Assembly: GCF_002775205.1 (NCBI RefSeq)
Contig: NC_036447.1
Span: forward strand, 16,722,501 to 16,786,500
Direction: 5' to 3'
From: Xiphophorus maculatus
Taxonomy: Eukaryota > Chordata > Actinopteri > Cyprinodontiformes > Poeciliidae
Length of the DNA stretch: 64,000 nucleotides
The notes under the pieces are model-generated. The model was given only the letters and a program-made list of their open reading frames with translations. It did not search any database and had not been told where the DNA came from. Shown here in pieces: positions 38,789 through 50,559 of this stretch (positions are counted from its first letter, which is position 1; each line of letters begins with the position of its first letter). A program made the position numbers and the translations under genes.

Positions 38789-40135
38789 TTTATTGGCCAC
38801 CATTTCACATTTTCCACATTAATTTGAATATGATGGAATGGTTTGTTAGTCCCCTTCCCCTCCCCAACGCTGGTTGACAAACTCACCCGTCCCCCACTCT
38901 ACTCAGCCCCCTTTATGCCCAAACAGACATGTTTACATTCTCTCAGACAAGCAAACATTCTCCACAGGGCACCATGGCAACTATGGGTGCCGAGTAGAGC
39001 CAAAAGAGAAGCAGGAGACTGCAGTGTGGGTAAGGGGCGGGGCTGTGTACCTGTTCCCTCCCCACTTCAGATACAAGCTGACAATCAGACTAAACTGCAC
39101 CAATCTGTCTGCTTCAGTAACCACAGTGAATCTCCAATTAGGCGTGAATGCAGTGCGACCCATCAGAACCGGCTCTGGTCACCCTACAGGTCTGAGAGGG
39201 TGAGTAAGGGCCACCTCGGCCCCAACAGGGCCAACCGCCCGGCAACAGTTGGGCACGATGGTACAATAAGAATAAGTCCTAAATTAAAAAATAAAATAAA
39301 AACACAAATACCCCCAATGTGAATGCAATTAAATAAGAGATTTTACTCAAACGTTAACTGTTCCTGTTAGACAAAAATAAGTCAGTAGATATGCTGACAT
39401 GAGGAGAAAGAACTGAAATATGTGGGAATGAAGAAATGGCACCCAACCCCCTGTTGGAAGATAGAAAATGGCTGGTCTCGGCTACAGATGTGAGGGGGAG
39501 GGGTCCTCTGTGTGCTACACTGAGTTTACTTTAAAAAAAATAGATATAGAAATAAAAAATTAAAAATGAAGGATGGCCCCTTGTCCCCTGAGACAGTCCT
39601 TACAAAACCCAATGGTCCTCTGGATTTCTTTAAGAGGGAGAACACTGGCAGCCCCCAAACTTTCAGCTTGCAGATCATTTCAGCTCAAACCAACACTGAA
39701 CAACAGATTTAGTCATTTTACAGATGGGAGTCATAAACTTGTTGGGAAAATTAGTATTTCAAAAACTGGGCATCAGTGCCATTTTTTGTTCTTAAATCAT
39801 TTGGTCAAAAATATACAAGGCTGTGATGAGGAGCCTTGTGTACAAGGCATTGGGGTCACTGTCCCAAGAATCCCGCAGGAGGAACGAGACCAGTCTGGGC
39901 AGAACGTGCCAAATTAAAGATTTAGATGGTGAACACCAAAAAACTGCCGAACCAGCCTTGGATGGTCAGACTGGTTGGTTCTCAGGCTAGCTTTACTGAA
40001 AGACAGTTTAAGGTGGACTGTTAATGTTCACAGGACAGGGAAGGTCCACGAGGAAGCAAAGGTGGTGGTGACTGGTTGGAAAGGTTGGGGTGGGTCTCCT
40101 CTCGCCCTCTCTCTCTCTCTCTCTTCCTGCAGCTC
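38789..40135 (-). other. 3' UTR of p4hb
   Basis: About 1.3 kb follows the p4hb stop codon before an AATAAA hexamer (minus strand, 38789-38794). Open frames in this stretch have no family resemblance. A CT run lies near 40108-40124. Confidence 0.55.
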
Positions 40136-40920
40136 TTACAACTCGTCGTGTCCGTCATCGTCGCCGCCATCCTCGCCATCTGAATCATCCGCATCTTCCA
40201 AGTCCTGAGTGTGAATAACAGTGGTCAAAACACTGGCAACTTTATGCAAACACGTGCCTGTTTAAATATAGTGGTTGCCTGAAGTGAAGGTTCAAACCCT
40301 TATAGAGCAACTTCAAAAGGAATTTAGAGAAAATTGGACTTTTATTCATTCCTGCACTACAGCATTTTGAGGCAATAAAGCAATCCTTTAAAGATCTTGA
40401 AAACTGCATGTTTGTGCAATGAAATGGTCTTAAAGTCTAAGGCAGTACAAGCTATACAATGATTAGGCATTTGTGGGGAAGTGACTAAAGTGAAATGAAG
40501 TTGCAGCAACTACGCAGAATTTCAAAACATTTATTGTAACCCCCAACCATTCCAGTTCAAGCTGAACGAGGCACGTGCAGCTCCATCAGGAGGCTCAGGT
40601 CTCCACAGAAAGCCCAGTGACAGCTGACCGGGCAGCTGCAATTAGACCTCTGAGAAGGGGGGCTGGGGTGGGCTCATTGTGAGACAGGCAGGTGTTAATA
40701 TGGAGGAACCCCCCACCCACCAACAGTACAAATGTTTATGCGACTATCCCACTGTGGCACGGAGGAAACTTTAGAGTCGAGTTAATCAGTCTGCATCTCT
40801 AACCAAGTAACTGCAGCAATGATGCTGACAGTAAAGTTTAAAGGTTGCTAACAAAGATTCGCAAGATGTAATTTTCTGTCTTTGTGGTTCTTTAACTCCC
40901 ACCCTGATACTGCAGATATG

Positions 40921-40973
<53 letters not shown>

Positions 40974-43900
40974 TTTAAACAAATGCAGACAATCTACATT
41001 TATACACATTCATTGTCTATATGAAAAGATATTTCAAAGTGAAAAAACTTGGAAGACACGGATTTTTACAAAGTTTATGCACCGGCCTTGCCTTATTCAA
41101 CCAGTTAACATAAAACTTTAAAACTAAAAATTTAAAATGTCAAATATGTGATTATATCTAGAGGATACACTGTCCACCTTAATCTATTTAGTTAAGTGCA
41201 AAAACAAAGGGTAGTTTTTGGTTTTAAATAAAAAGGTTGAAAGTTTTCTATCAACTATTTCTCATGGAGCTGCAACCCTGAAGCTCAGGATGAGCTTTAG
41301 TAAGCTCACAAACTCACATCTGTATCGATGTCATCGTCTCCTGCAGGAGCGCCTCCATCTTTACCACCGCTCTCCAAGAACTTTGTGAAGCCCTCCAGCG
41401 TTCTCTCTCCATTATAATCAATCACCTGTTGACCACAAGTAGTAAAAGCACATTAATCAGGTCAGAGAATGCAATGGAAACATGAAGCAATGTGGCTAAA
41501 AGTTTAAAATTTCATTATGTTTGGCTAGATGTTCATCATACAACTGTAAATTATAAATTAACATGTTTTTTAGAACCTTCCTTAGGTTTCCGGTACTATA
41601 AAACTTCTTAAACACTTTGTTTCACTGCACAACATAAAAGGAGACAGTTGTATTACAACATGAGGGCTCCCAGCCTTGGCCGTCTGGCTCACTGTGCAGG
41701 ACGCTGCAGAGGTTTCCCCACCGTTTACACCAAATTTTATAAGTGAGTAAACAAACGGCTTCAACAGAACTCAACATGCTGAGGATCTACAGGTGCATTG
41801 CAAATTAAACATTTAAAGCAAATTTATGTCAGTTTATGGTAGTGGGTATTGTACAGTATAGATAGGCTTTTTTCTTCCACTTAACTTTCCATGTTTCATT
41901 GCAGCACAGCCTTTTGTCTTTAGCAATGGCGTTTTGTGGTCTATGTGGATATAACCACCAGCAGTTTCATCTATGACTGCATGTTCTACCATTCTGCCAA
42001 TAAGCTGCATCTGGTTTTAAGTACCATTCAGTTTAATGGAATTGATTGTATTGTAACTTGTTGATGTAATGTGAATGACTCATTTGAGTTGAGCGTTAAT
42101 GCTGCAAGTAAACATCTAAAACATGCAAACAGTGAACCAGGATTAGGGACTACCGCAGTAGAACAATAAAAATTGGTACTGATATTTTAAAAAGTAATAA
42201 TTTCTGCTTGTAGAAGCAGTCTTTGTTCTAGTCTGATTTCATGCAAATTATGGAAGGATTACCTCACGATCCCCTCCTGCAGGGAAGAACTTTAGCGTAG
42301 GGAAGCTGTGGACTTTGACCGATTCGATCTCGTTGGCCGTGGAGTCCATCTTGGCCACGATGATGTCACTGCTGTCCTTGTACTTCTCTCCCAGCTGCTC
42401 CCAGATGGGAGCCAGCTGTTTGCAGTGCCCACACCAAGGAGCATCTGGAATGCAGCGCCATGTTTCTTTAGCATCACTTTTAATATTACTGCAGTATTGA
42501 ATATAGCAGATTAAGAGAAACCCAAGTATACACTTTTTACTCTTTCTGCATGTTAATTTGGGTTCTAAATATGCTGTAAAGTGCAAACCTCAACTTCACT
42601 CTGAAATTTTCCACCTGACCATAACCAGTCAGAAAATATAAGCTTTTCCCCGGCTGTGCCTTACTGGCCATCAGCTGCGTTTCAACAGCCAGACGTGGAA
42701 AACGATCCCAAAAATAAACCTGGGATGGGTATAAAATACTCCTGCCGCTATATTTATCGTTGCAGCATTAGAGGCTGGCAACAAATTAATTGGCAGGAAG
42801 TGGAGCTGACGGGCCACAAAGAGCACCTGAAGTCAACTCTTAGATATTTGAGACAGGCTTACAAAGAAATTTCAGACTGCAGTGGAATGTCTGATCATCT
42901 GCTTTTGAGGAATTAAGTTTTAATAATAATAAATACATAAACATAAAAGGCTAAAAAAAGGCAAACAAGCAAAATTATTTCTTACAGAATTCAACAAAGA
43001 CGTTCTTAGTAGGGTTGAATGCAACCTCCTCGAAGTTTTTGCCCACCAGGACCTTGACAGGGGTCTTCTCCCAGTCTTCAGGGATGTCCTGGCTCATGAG
43101 GTGGGCCTGCAAAACGGTTAGGGAAAGTAACATAGACAGCAGTTAGTTTTGGTTGCATTTTGGCACCAACTAGAATACAACTCCCACAAAAATAAGACAT
43201 GACCTCTTAATAGAAGTGGTGCATACAGTGGGGCTAAAATTGTTCACACTATGCTACATATTTATAACAGTTAAAATGAGCCTTTAAATGGTAAACTATC
43301 TATAGCCACCGCTGCTGCTATAAGCAGCCTCTCAGGGCTTCACCTTTAGTTTGCCCTCAACAAACAGCGTGCAGAACTTTGTGATGCTCTCTGCCGTGAT
43401 GTCGCTGCTCTCAGGCTTGTACTTGGTCATCTCGTCCTCCAGTGTGATGAGGCGGATGGCGGGGCAGTCCTCTTTCTTCAGGCCGAAGAACTCCAGGATG
43501 CGCTGGTTGTCGTCGATGTCGCTGTCGATGAAGATGAACAGGATCTGGACACAGAGTCAGGAGATGAATGCCTGACTTTTTCATGGAAAACTGACAATAG
43601 TTTAATATTTTTAAAAGATCCAAGTAATGAAACATTATTTCATTAAGGTTACCCATGAGGTTAAACAAATGCAAGTTCTCATAAAGAGGCTGCCGTTTTA
43701 TGCAATTCTAGATCACCTGGCAACAAGACAAGGCTGTTGCATCATTTGCCTGTTTAAGAGCCACACAAATCAAGATCAAATTGAAGTCAAGCCTAATAAA
43801 GATTAAACAACTGTCATTTAACTTAAAATTAAATACAACCATCACCCCAGCTTCAGGAATATATTGTTTTTGCAGTAAAACAAAGAAATGTTATTATCAA

Positions 43901-46900
43901 CTACCCAAATACACTACAATAGCCCTGCTTTGAGAAAATTTGCTGCACAGGTAAAGCAGACGGACTGAACTCCCTCTGACAGCATCTGCTAATCTTCAAC
44001 TTGTGGTTTTGTTAACCAAATTGCTCAGTAGCATTAAATTACTGCTGGATACAGGCTTACAGTGCATTTCTCCAAGTAAATGTCCAAGAAGCAACTAAAT
44101 GCATTTTCTCAGCTAGAATGAAAAGAAACCCTGAATGCATTTAAGACCCGACTATGAGGTTTTTAAATTTAAGATTTGAATTTTAAAAAGACACTGAAGA
44201 TTAAAAAACAGGTATTGCGATTTATTGAATATTCAAAATAAATCTGTTGCTTTATGTAAACAGTTCAACACTGTTGATTCTATAACTTTCAGTAACTTCA
44301 TTTGGTTGTCCTGAAGGTTGACCTACCTGACCCTTGAATCCCTCAGCAGCTTTCTTAAAGTGGTCCATTTTGTCCTGGAAGTCAGAAGCAGCTTTGGGCA
44401 GGAACATGAGGATGTGGGACTTTATGTCTCCGCCAAAGATTTTTGGGGCGGTCTGCAATAGGGAAAGATGAACGTATTAATACATTATAAGTGTATCAAT
44501 AGTATGAAGGGAGAACTGTCTTGGTTTAATTTTACCTGCTCTGTGAACTCAATGACCAGCGGAAGCTGGTTGGCCTTAACGAAAGCCAAGAGCTTCTCCT
44601 TCGTCAGCTCTCCATCAAAGGTATTGCGACCTTCATCGAACTATCAAGAAAACATGGAAACACTTAGACGCAAATATTAACCACCTGGTGTCCCAGCTAA
44701 TCTGCCTGTGAACCAGCAAACTACTCTAAAATCATCCAACTCTCTGCAGACCAAACAGGCCGTTTATTGGGTATCAAGAATAGCAGCTGTAGCTCTCTGC
44801 CAAGTAGCTCTTGCGGGCACACAATAGCAGAAAATAACCTTCTAAGCACTGAAACCTAAAACCAAATCCCAGTTGCAATAAACAAGCTAAAATTCACCGG
44901 CTGTTTATTGAGCTGATCCCCTACTTTAGGAGGGTTCACCAACTACAACCTTTGGATTAAAGTAAATTTACCAGAATGAACCTCTGGCCGCTCAGCAGCG
45001 GCAGAAGGTGAAAGCACCGGTACAAGTCCTAACATGAGAAATCATCGTCATCACTATAATCGAAAGTTAAGCCATAATCAAAATAAAGGCTTGAAATATT
45101 TCACAGTGTAATCTTTAATACACATTTTACTTTCTGAATTGAAAGTTCAAACATTGTCACGATTTTTGAAGTTTGAGACGCACCTGTAGAGTGCAGCTCA
45201 ATTTCCTAAATACACTTTGTCACAGCCTTTTATTCAAATTACGATCAGCCAGAGCTCACCATAAAATGTCCTGGTTGGAGTGGACATTTTATGGTGAGCT
45301 CTGGGTATCTTTTTATAACATTGAAAACTTGTGTGCTCTGCAAGACATTTTATAGACCAAATGACAAGCATTCATATAGTAAAGAATAGAATCATGAGCT
45401 ACAGTCCCCAAAAAGCTTAAGACAAAGTTTTTTTAACAGCATTTGTAAAAAAAAAACACGGATATTTGATTACTTCATTTCCGTAACTGAACCTTTGTAC
45501 TTTGACCCAATCTGACAAATCACAATCTCACAAAAGTTGATTGTTCTGCTGATAAAAGGACTTCAAGACCTACCATATCAGAAGAGGTGTACTATGTGCA
45601 GTGTACAGCTAAGCTACAATTAAAGAAAAGGGAGAAAGTCATGCAAAAGTGAGAAAGGAAACTATTCACTGATTTTCTGGATTATCAGCATCTCATCCCT
45701 ACCAAAAAGTGTACAAGTTTTTTTATGTTTTTATTTCCACCAAATCTCTGGATGGCTTCATGGTCTTAAAGATTTAAGTTTGTCACCTTAAAAACTGGAA
45801 CCACTTTTATCATGGCAAGTCAGTCACTTTATACCTACAACATAAAACTTAGTCTGGGATGATCAGTGATCATTAAACCAGTTTAAGGTTTAATGACTAT
45901 AAGCAACTCCAAAATAACAAAACTGATAAAAGGATATGGCATTTAAGTCAATAAATTCATTAGTCGATGGAGAGTGGTGCTTGGACAGGCAGACCATTCA
46001 ATAATACAGCAAATAGCTCAATACTGCTAAGTCATTCATTAACCGGTGTCAAACATAACCCAACATCCAAGACATTGAATGACCTCAGAGGAACTAGGAT
46101 TAGTTCTGCAGATGAAGATATTTGACACTTTATCTGCAGCATCAAATTCCTGAAGGTGTAGATCAAACACCAGCAGGGTGCCTTCAGTGGCTAGATCACC
46201 ATTTCACATGCCTCCATTCCATAACCAAAAAAAAAAAAAGATAACCTACATTAAGCTGACCTCAACTCGACCTGAAACACTTTAGAAGCTGCATCTTAGA
46301 CATTTTGTAAAATCAGATCAAATGGTTTAATGCACCGCTCAATTTTAAATCTCTCCAAGTAGAAAGTCACCTTTTTGAAGAGGATGACACCATCTTTGGA
46401 CACCTCAAACTTTGAGTAAATGTCGTCACTGGAGGTCATGGCGAAGGGAACATCATCCATGGCTTCAGCTGCTTTTTCCAAGGCTTTGGCGTCAGCAGAC
46501 TCAGCATCCTGTAAACAAAGAAAACAGTAGCATTCAGCAAGTTTTGTACAATTCTTAAAGACAGAGGCTTAACCTGTATTAAGGCCTTATGATGGGCTTA
46601 AAAGGAAGATTGAGCCAAATACTTCTGTTCTGGAGACCCACCTTAAAGAATCCAATGACTGCCACCTCATTGTCAGCAATCAGGGACTCTGCTGCAGTGA
46701 CCTCAGTCAGGGTGGCAACAGCAGGCCCTGTGCGCTTCTTCAGCCAGTTGACGATGTCATCTGCCTGCCTGCCAGCTGCCGAAAAATAAAGAGATCATCA
46801 ATAAGTGTGTAAGAAGCTGGCTCAGACAGATGCAGTGAATCTGAAATTATAGCGCCTAAATGAAGCAGAGTTTCTAATGTGGGTAAACTGAAAGATGGAA

Positions 46901-49900
46901 CCCTCTTGTGAGAATGCTTCAGTGGCTTTGACAGTGAAAACGACAGCAGAAACTTCTGCAATTTTTAGCAAAAACTTCAAAGTGCTTCAAGCAAAAGTGA
47001 AGTTTGCCTTCAACACAAAATTTAAATGAACCTTCATTTCAGGTTTACATTAGTTAAAAATGGGGCTGATTGTTTATGAAAATCGTTTTCACCCCCAAAC
47101 TGTTCAGTGTTTTGATGAGGGAAAAGAAAAAAAAATGTGGGGCAAGGAATTTATAAAAAAATTTTATCTGAAATGGCACTGATGTTATTAATCTAAACTT
47201 AGATGTCTCACTGGTGAACAAAACGGGTGCTGCAACAAAGCAGCAATTTCTCAGAGACGGTGCCTGCGGTCCTGGTTGAGCTGCATGTGGGAGGCGGTCG
47301 AGTCATAAAAACTAGATCCAACCCACAGTAGTCACTTCCAAGCTTCCTGTCCCTCCCCTCCCTTTCCTAAAGGAGTCAGACGCAAGTCGGCCGAAGAGGC
47401 GACGTGAAGAAATGCACATAGGTCTGCCCCGACTCAGCTTCAGCATGAGCGGAACGTGCCGAGGAAGCCCGGCCCACCTGCACTCTGTTGAAAGCTGATT
47501 GGTCGGCTTACTTTTTGATGCTGTTGTGCAAGCCAAATTGCCAGAGTGAACAGAGTCTGCAGGCCTGGCTTTGAACCATTCATTATCATATTTTTAGATA
47601 ATTTTAAAGCATAATACTTCTTGTTCTGAGAAGAGCTACTCAAAAATCACGACATGTCATCACTGCTGAAATTATTCAAGTAGTGATCAAGATAAATTAC
47701 TGTAAAATCTGCAAGCAGCTAATATCCAGACAGACCATCAACAAATGCCAGGTTGATATGGATGAGTATGTTCCCAGTGACTGCACTGTAACTGTGTCAC
47801 TCACCAGAGTACTCCTTGGGAGACTCCTTCTCTCCACCCTTGAAGAACTTGATGGTGGGGTACCCCCGAACGCCGTACTCCTGAGCTAGCTCGCTTTCTT
47901 CAGTGGCGTCCACTTTGCCGAGGCGGATTTCTGAGTCCTCGGCCTTCAGCATGCCGGCAGCCTTGGCGTACTCTGGAGCCAGGGCCTTGCAGTGGCCACA
48001 CCATGGTGCATCTGTGGAGAGCAATCAAGAGGATTTCATGGGTCGTTGCAGCAAAATATGAGCAGAAAGACAAAGTGGGAATCACAAATCATCTTGATTC
48101 AGGAGAATTCAACTGTAGGGAGTGGTACAGCAGAGAAAGATAAAAGTAGCTAAACACAGTTTTGATTTAAAAACAAAATTAGCTGTACACGCACTGCATA
48201 AGTTAATAAACTTTGATGCATTGTCTTGCCGACATACATTATGGGAAAGTTTTTAATGTTTTTTTAACAACCAGAAATAAATCTTGTGAGTAGTAGAGCT
48301 GACAGAAGGAATTTCTGTTGCCTTTGAAGAATGAAGGGAAATGCTTCATCTCAGATGCATATAGATGTCAGACCAGTACTATTTTAAATTGTTTTACAAA
48401 CAACTGGCAAATAACTGATTAAAGAAAATTTGTTTTTAAACAGAAAAGCTAGTTTGTCTAATTTTTATATGCAATATTTATTTGCACAGAACACTACGTG
48501 ATAAGGATACGTTGTATGAAGTCTCTCCCTTACATGGTTATTTTATCCAAAGTTTTTGACTCAAGAAAAAAAACATTCAATTTGCAAAAAGTCAGATGTC
48601 TTTTCCTGATGAGATTCTTTGTAACAAAAACCAAGCAGAAATTATGCATTAGGCAAATATCAATTCTGATAAACAAATTTTTTGTTGTAATTTTGTTTAT
48701 TTCCAAAGGGTCATGCTGGTTTTCACCTCAAGATAATACATTTATTAAAAGCAGAAGCAATAATGACTTATCTTTTCATACACTTGTTCAGTATCCAAAC
48801 TGTAGGAATCCTACATCTTGCTGACACTTCCTCCTCTCCACCAGTGTTGTATTTTAGTTTCCACATCGACATGCTTTTAGTGAGGCAGAAATATTTACAT
48901 ATCTTTTACGTTCCTTGTTGAGGAAATGCACACAATATATTTCAAACTTCCCAGTGAGGAATTACTAAAGAGCATCTACCCCGTCTTAATTATGTGCTGC
49001 AGGTTAATTCAGGTCAGACTCTTACTGTAAGGTGAATCTACTATTCCAGTTAATTTAAACTACATGTTTGAATTTTACTCAACAGATTACTGAAAGAAGG
49101 AGAAAAGGGATGGATAAAAAACCCTATGATGAGTTTAAAAGTATCCTTTAGAGGCCATCTTTGCACATTCCAACCAGATGGCAGTGACACGTCTAATTAA
49201 GTGGAAAGCCTTGCATCACTTGTCAGGGAGCAAAACTTCCTTGTCCAGTCCAGTCAACGTAAACGTGCACGCATACATGAACTTTTGTAAAGTACACGTC
49301 AACCTAGCTGCACACCACAGCAGCTACCACGTACGTCCACCCAGCTGAGGACGTACGTGGGGACTTACTCTACTTCTCACCCGGTGCTCATTGGTCGGCG
49401 TCGGCCCACGGCCCCGTTTGACTGGTCCACACTGCTGTCACACAATCCACGGAGCAGGTCCCAACAATCCGACAAAAGTGTAGCGGGATGGGCCCCGATG
49501 GCCCGTCAAGATTTGATGCAAGCATTCAAGAACTGATCTGGTTCAACGCAGGTTCAACCATGTTCTCACTTATTTAGCTGGGGGGCTTATGGTCCATGAA
49601 GGGGCTACGAAATCTGAAAGTACTTGTGCGAAGCCACAGCTGGCAATCGAAACTTGCAGCTCTTTTCTCATTAACTCAAGGCGTTAATAACAAAGAGGCA
49701 GCCAACCAGGACATCCCAGGAACAAAGTTGATCTCAACGACGATTAACTGCTAAAATTAATTTAGCAGTTCATTTTACCTACCACCAAAAGAAAAAAAAA
49801 ATGCTAACGTTTATCTGGTGCTAGGTTGTCCGATTGAACCAGAACGCCTGCAAAATACAGAGAGCCCACCATCTGAAATGCAATGTCTAGTTTCTTCCCT

Positions 49901-50218
49901 CTAAAAAAGTTTAAAAAGCAGTTAGCCAAGTAAGCTAACTGATGCAGAATTCATCAAAAATATATATATGCGCCTTATGCGTTAGCGGTTCCCAGCTGCA
50001 GCCTAAAACCTGGAAGTTCAACGCTAACATCAACAGCGGAAAGTGCAGCTAGCGTCGGCTAGCAGCGTGGAGTACTTACAGAATTCAACCAGGAGGTTGG
50101 GATGAGCCAGGAGAGCCTCGTCGAAGTTACTTTTCTTCAGCACCAGGACATCTTCTTCTTCTGCGACTTCAGCCCTGCTGGCAACGGCCAGTGTACACAA
50201 CAGCCAAAACTTAAACAT
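40136..50218 (-). CDS. p4hb: Protein disulfide-isomerase A1 / prolyl 4-hydroxylase beta
   Basis: Eleven exons, all phases matching: 50218-50080, 48011-47805, 46775-46642, 46508-46371, 44640-44536, 44452-44327, 43544-43344, 43106-42986, 42444-42263, 41425-41318 and 40204-40136. The product is 509 residues, matching the usual 508 or so. It has a signal peptide ([16 protein letters not shown]), thioredoxin domain a with WCGHC at residues 50-54, redox-inactive b and b' domains, domain a' with WCGHC at 394-398, and an acidic tail ending HDEL. It forms and rearranges disulfides in the ER lumen, and is the beta subunit of prolyl 4-hydroxylase and part of the microsomal triglyceride transfer complex. 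Both active-site exons start in the same phase inside the codon for the Tyr before APWCGHC, reflecting the ancient domain duplication. Confidence 0.98.
40924..40971. repeat. (AT)n microsatellite
   Basis: A pure AT dinucleotide run of about 48 bp lies in the last intron of p4hb. Confidence 0.97.
45249..45304. repeat. Perfect 23-bp inverted repeat (hairpin)
   Basis: The left arm is 45249-45271 (starts ccagagctcacc, ends aaatgtcc) and the right arm 45282-45304 (ggacattt ... gagctctgg) is its exact reverse complement. The loop is ten bases, tggttggagt. It lies in the p4hb intron between exons 4 and 5. Confidence 0.95.
49327..49360. repeat. Perfect 12-bp inverted repeat with nested ACGTACGT
   Basis: The arms ccacgtacgtcc and ggacgtacgtgg flank a ten-base loop acccagctga in the first intron of p4hb. 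Each arm holds the self-complementary core acgtacgt, so the site can be read as a doubled palindrome. Confidence 0.9.
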
Positions 50219-50415
50219 AGTTGTCGTCGAGTTTTCTTCTTGATTACAGAGGCGAGAGCTGCAGACGTAAATGGTCGCGGGTTAGTAGATAAATTCGTAT
50301 CAGTTTGTGAGTTTTTTGTTTTCTTGTTTAGGGTTGGGAGAGCAGCTGGTATTTTTGTGTCTACCGCTACTAACGTGGCAGTGCACGCAGAAAACCGGAG
50401 GGGGGTCAACTTCAG

Positions 50416-50427
50416 TGCGCATGCGCA
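50416..50427. promoter_or_regulatory. NRF1-type palindrome upstream of p4hb
   Basis: The sequence tgcgcatgcgca, an exact match to the palindromic NRF1 consensus, lies about 200 bases upstream of the p4hb start codon in a locally CpG-richer stretch. Function is inferred from the motif only. Confidence 0.55.
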
Positions 50428-50559
50428 TTTATGGGGCCGAAAGCAGTTCGTGTTGAAATGTGACTGGACCACGGCAGGCTGCACCTGGAAGTGAAAAGTG
50501 GGTCTCCATGAAACGCTGCAGCCGAGAAGAAAACACAGCCGCTGCGAGCACGTGATGGC

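Noticed and set aside
38843-39917. Open frames of 80-159 codons
   Set aside because: They fall in the p4hb 3' UTR on the opposite strand and show no domain or splice context.
49376-49425. ER stress element (CCAAT-N9-CCACG) in p4hb intron 1
   Set aside because: ATTGG and CCACG words are present but neither spacing nor orientation matches ERSE or ERSE-II.
50102-50494. 130-codon plus-strand and 115-codon minus-strand frames
   Set aside because: They overlap the first p4hb exon and its 5' flank and have no recognisable content.
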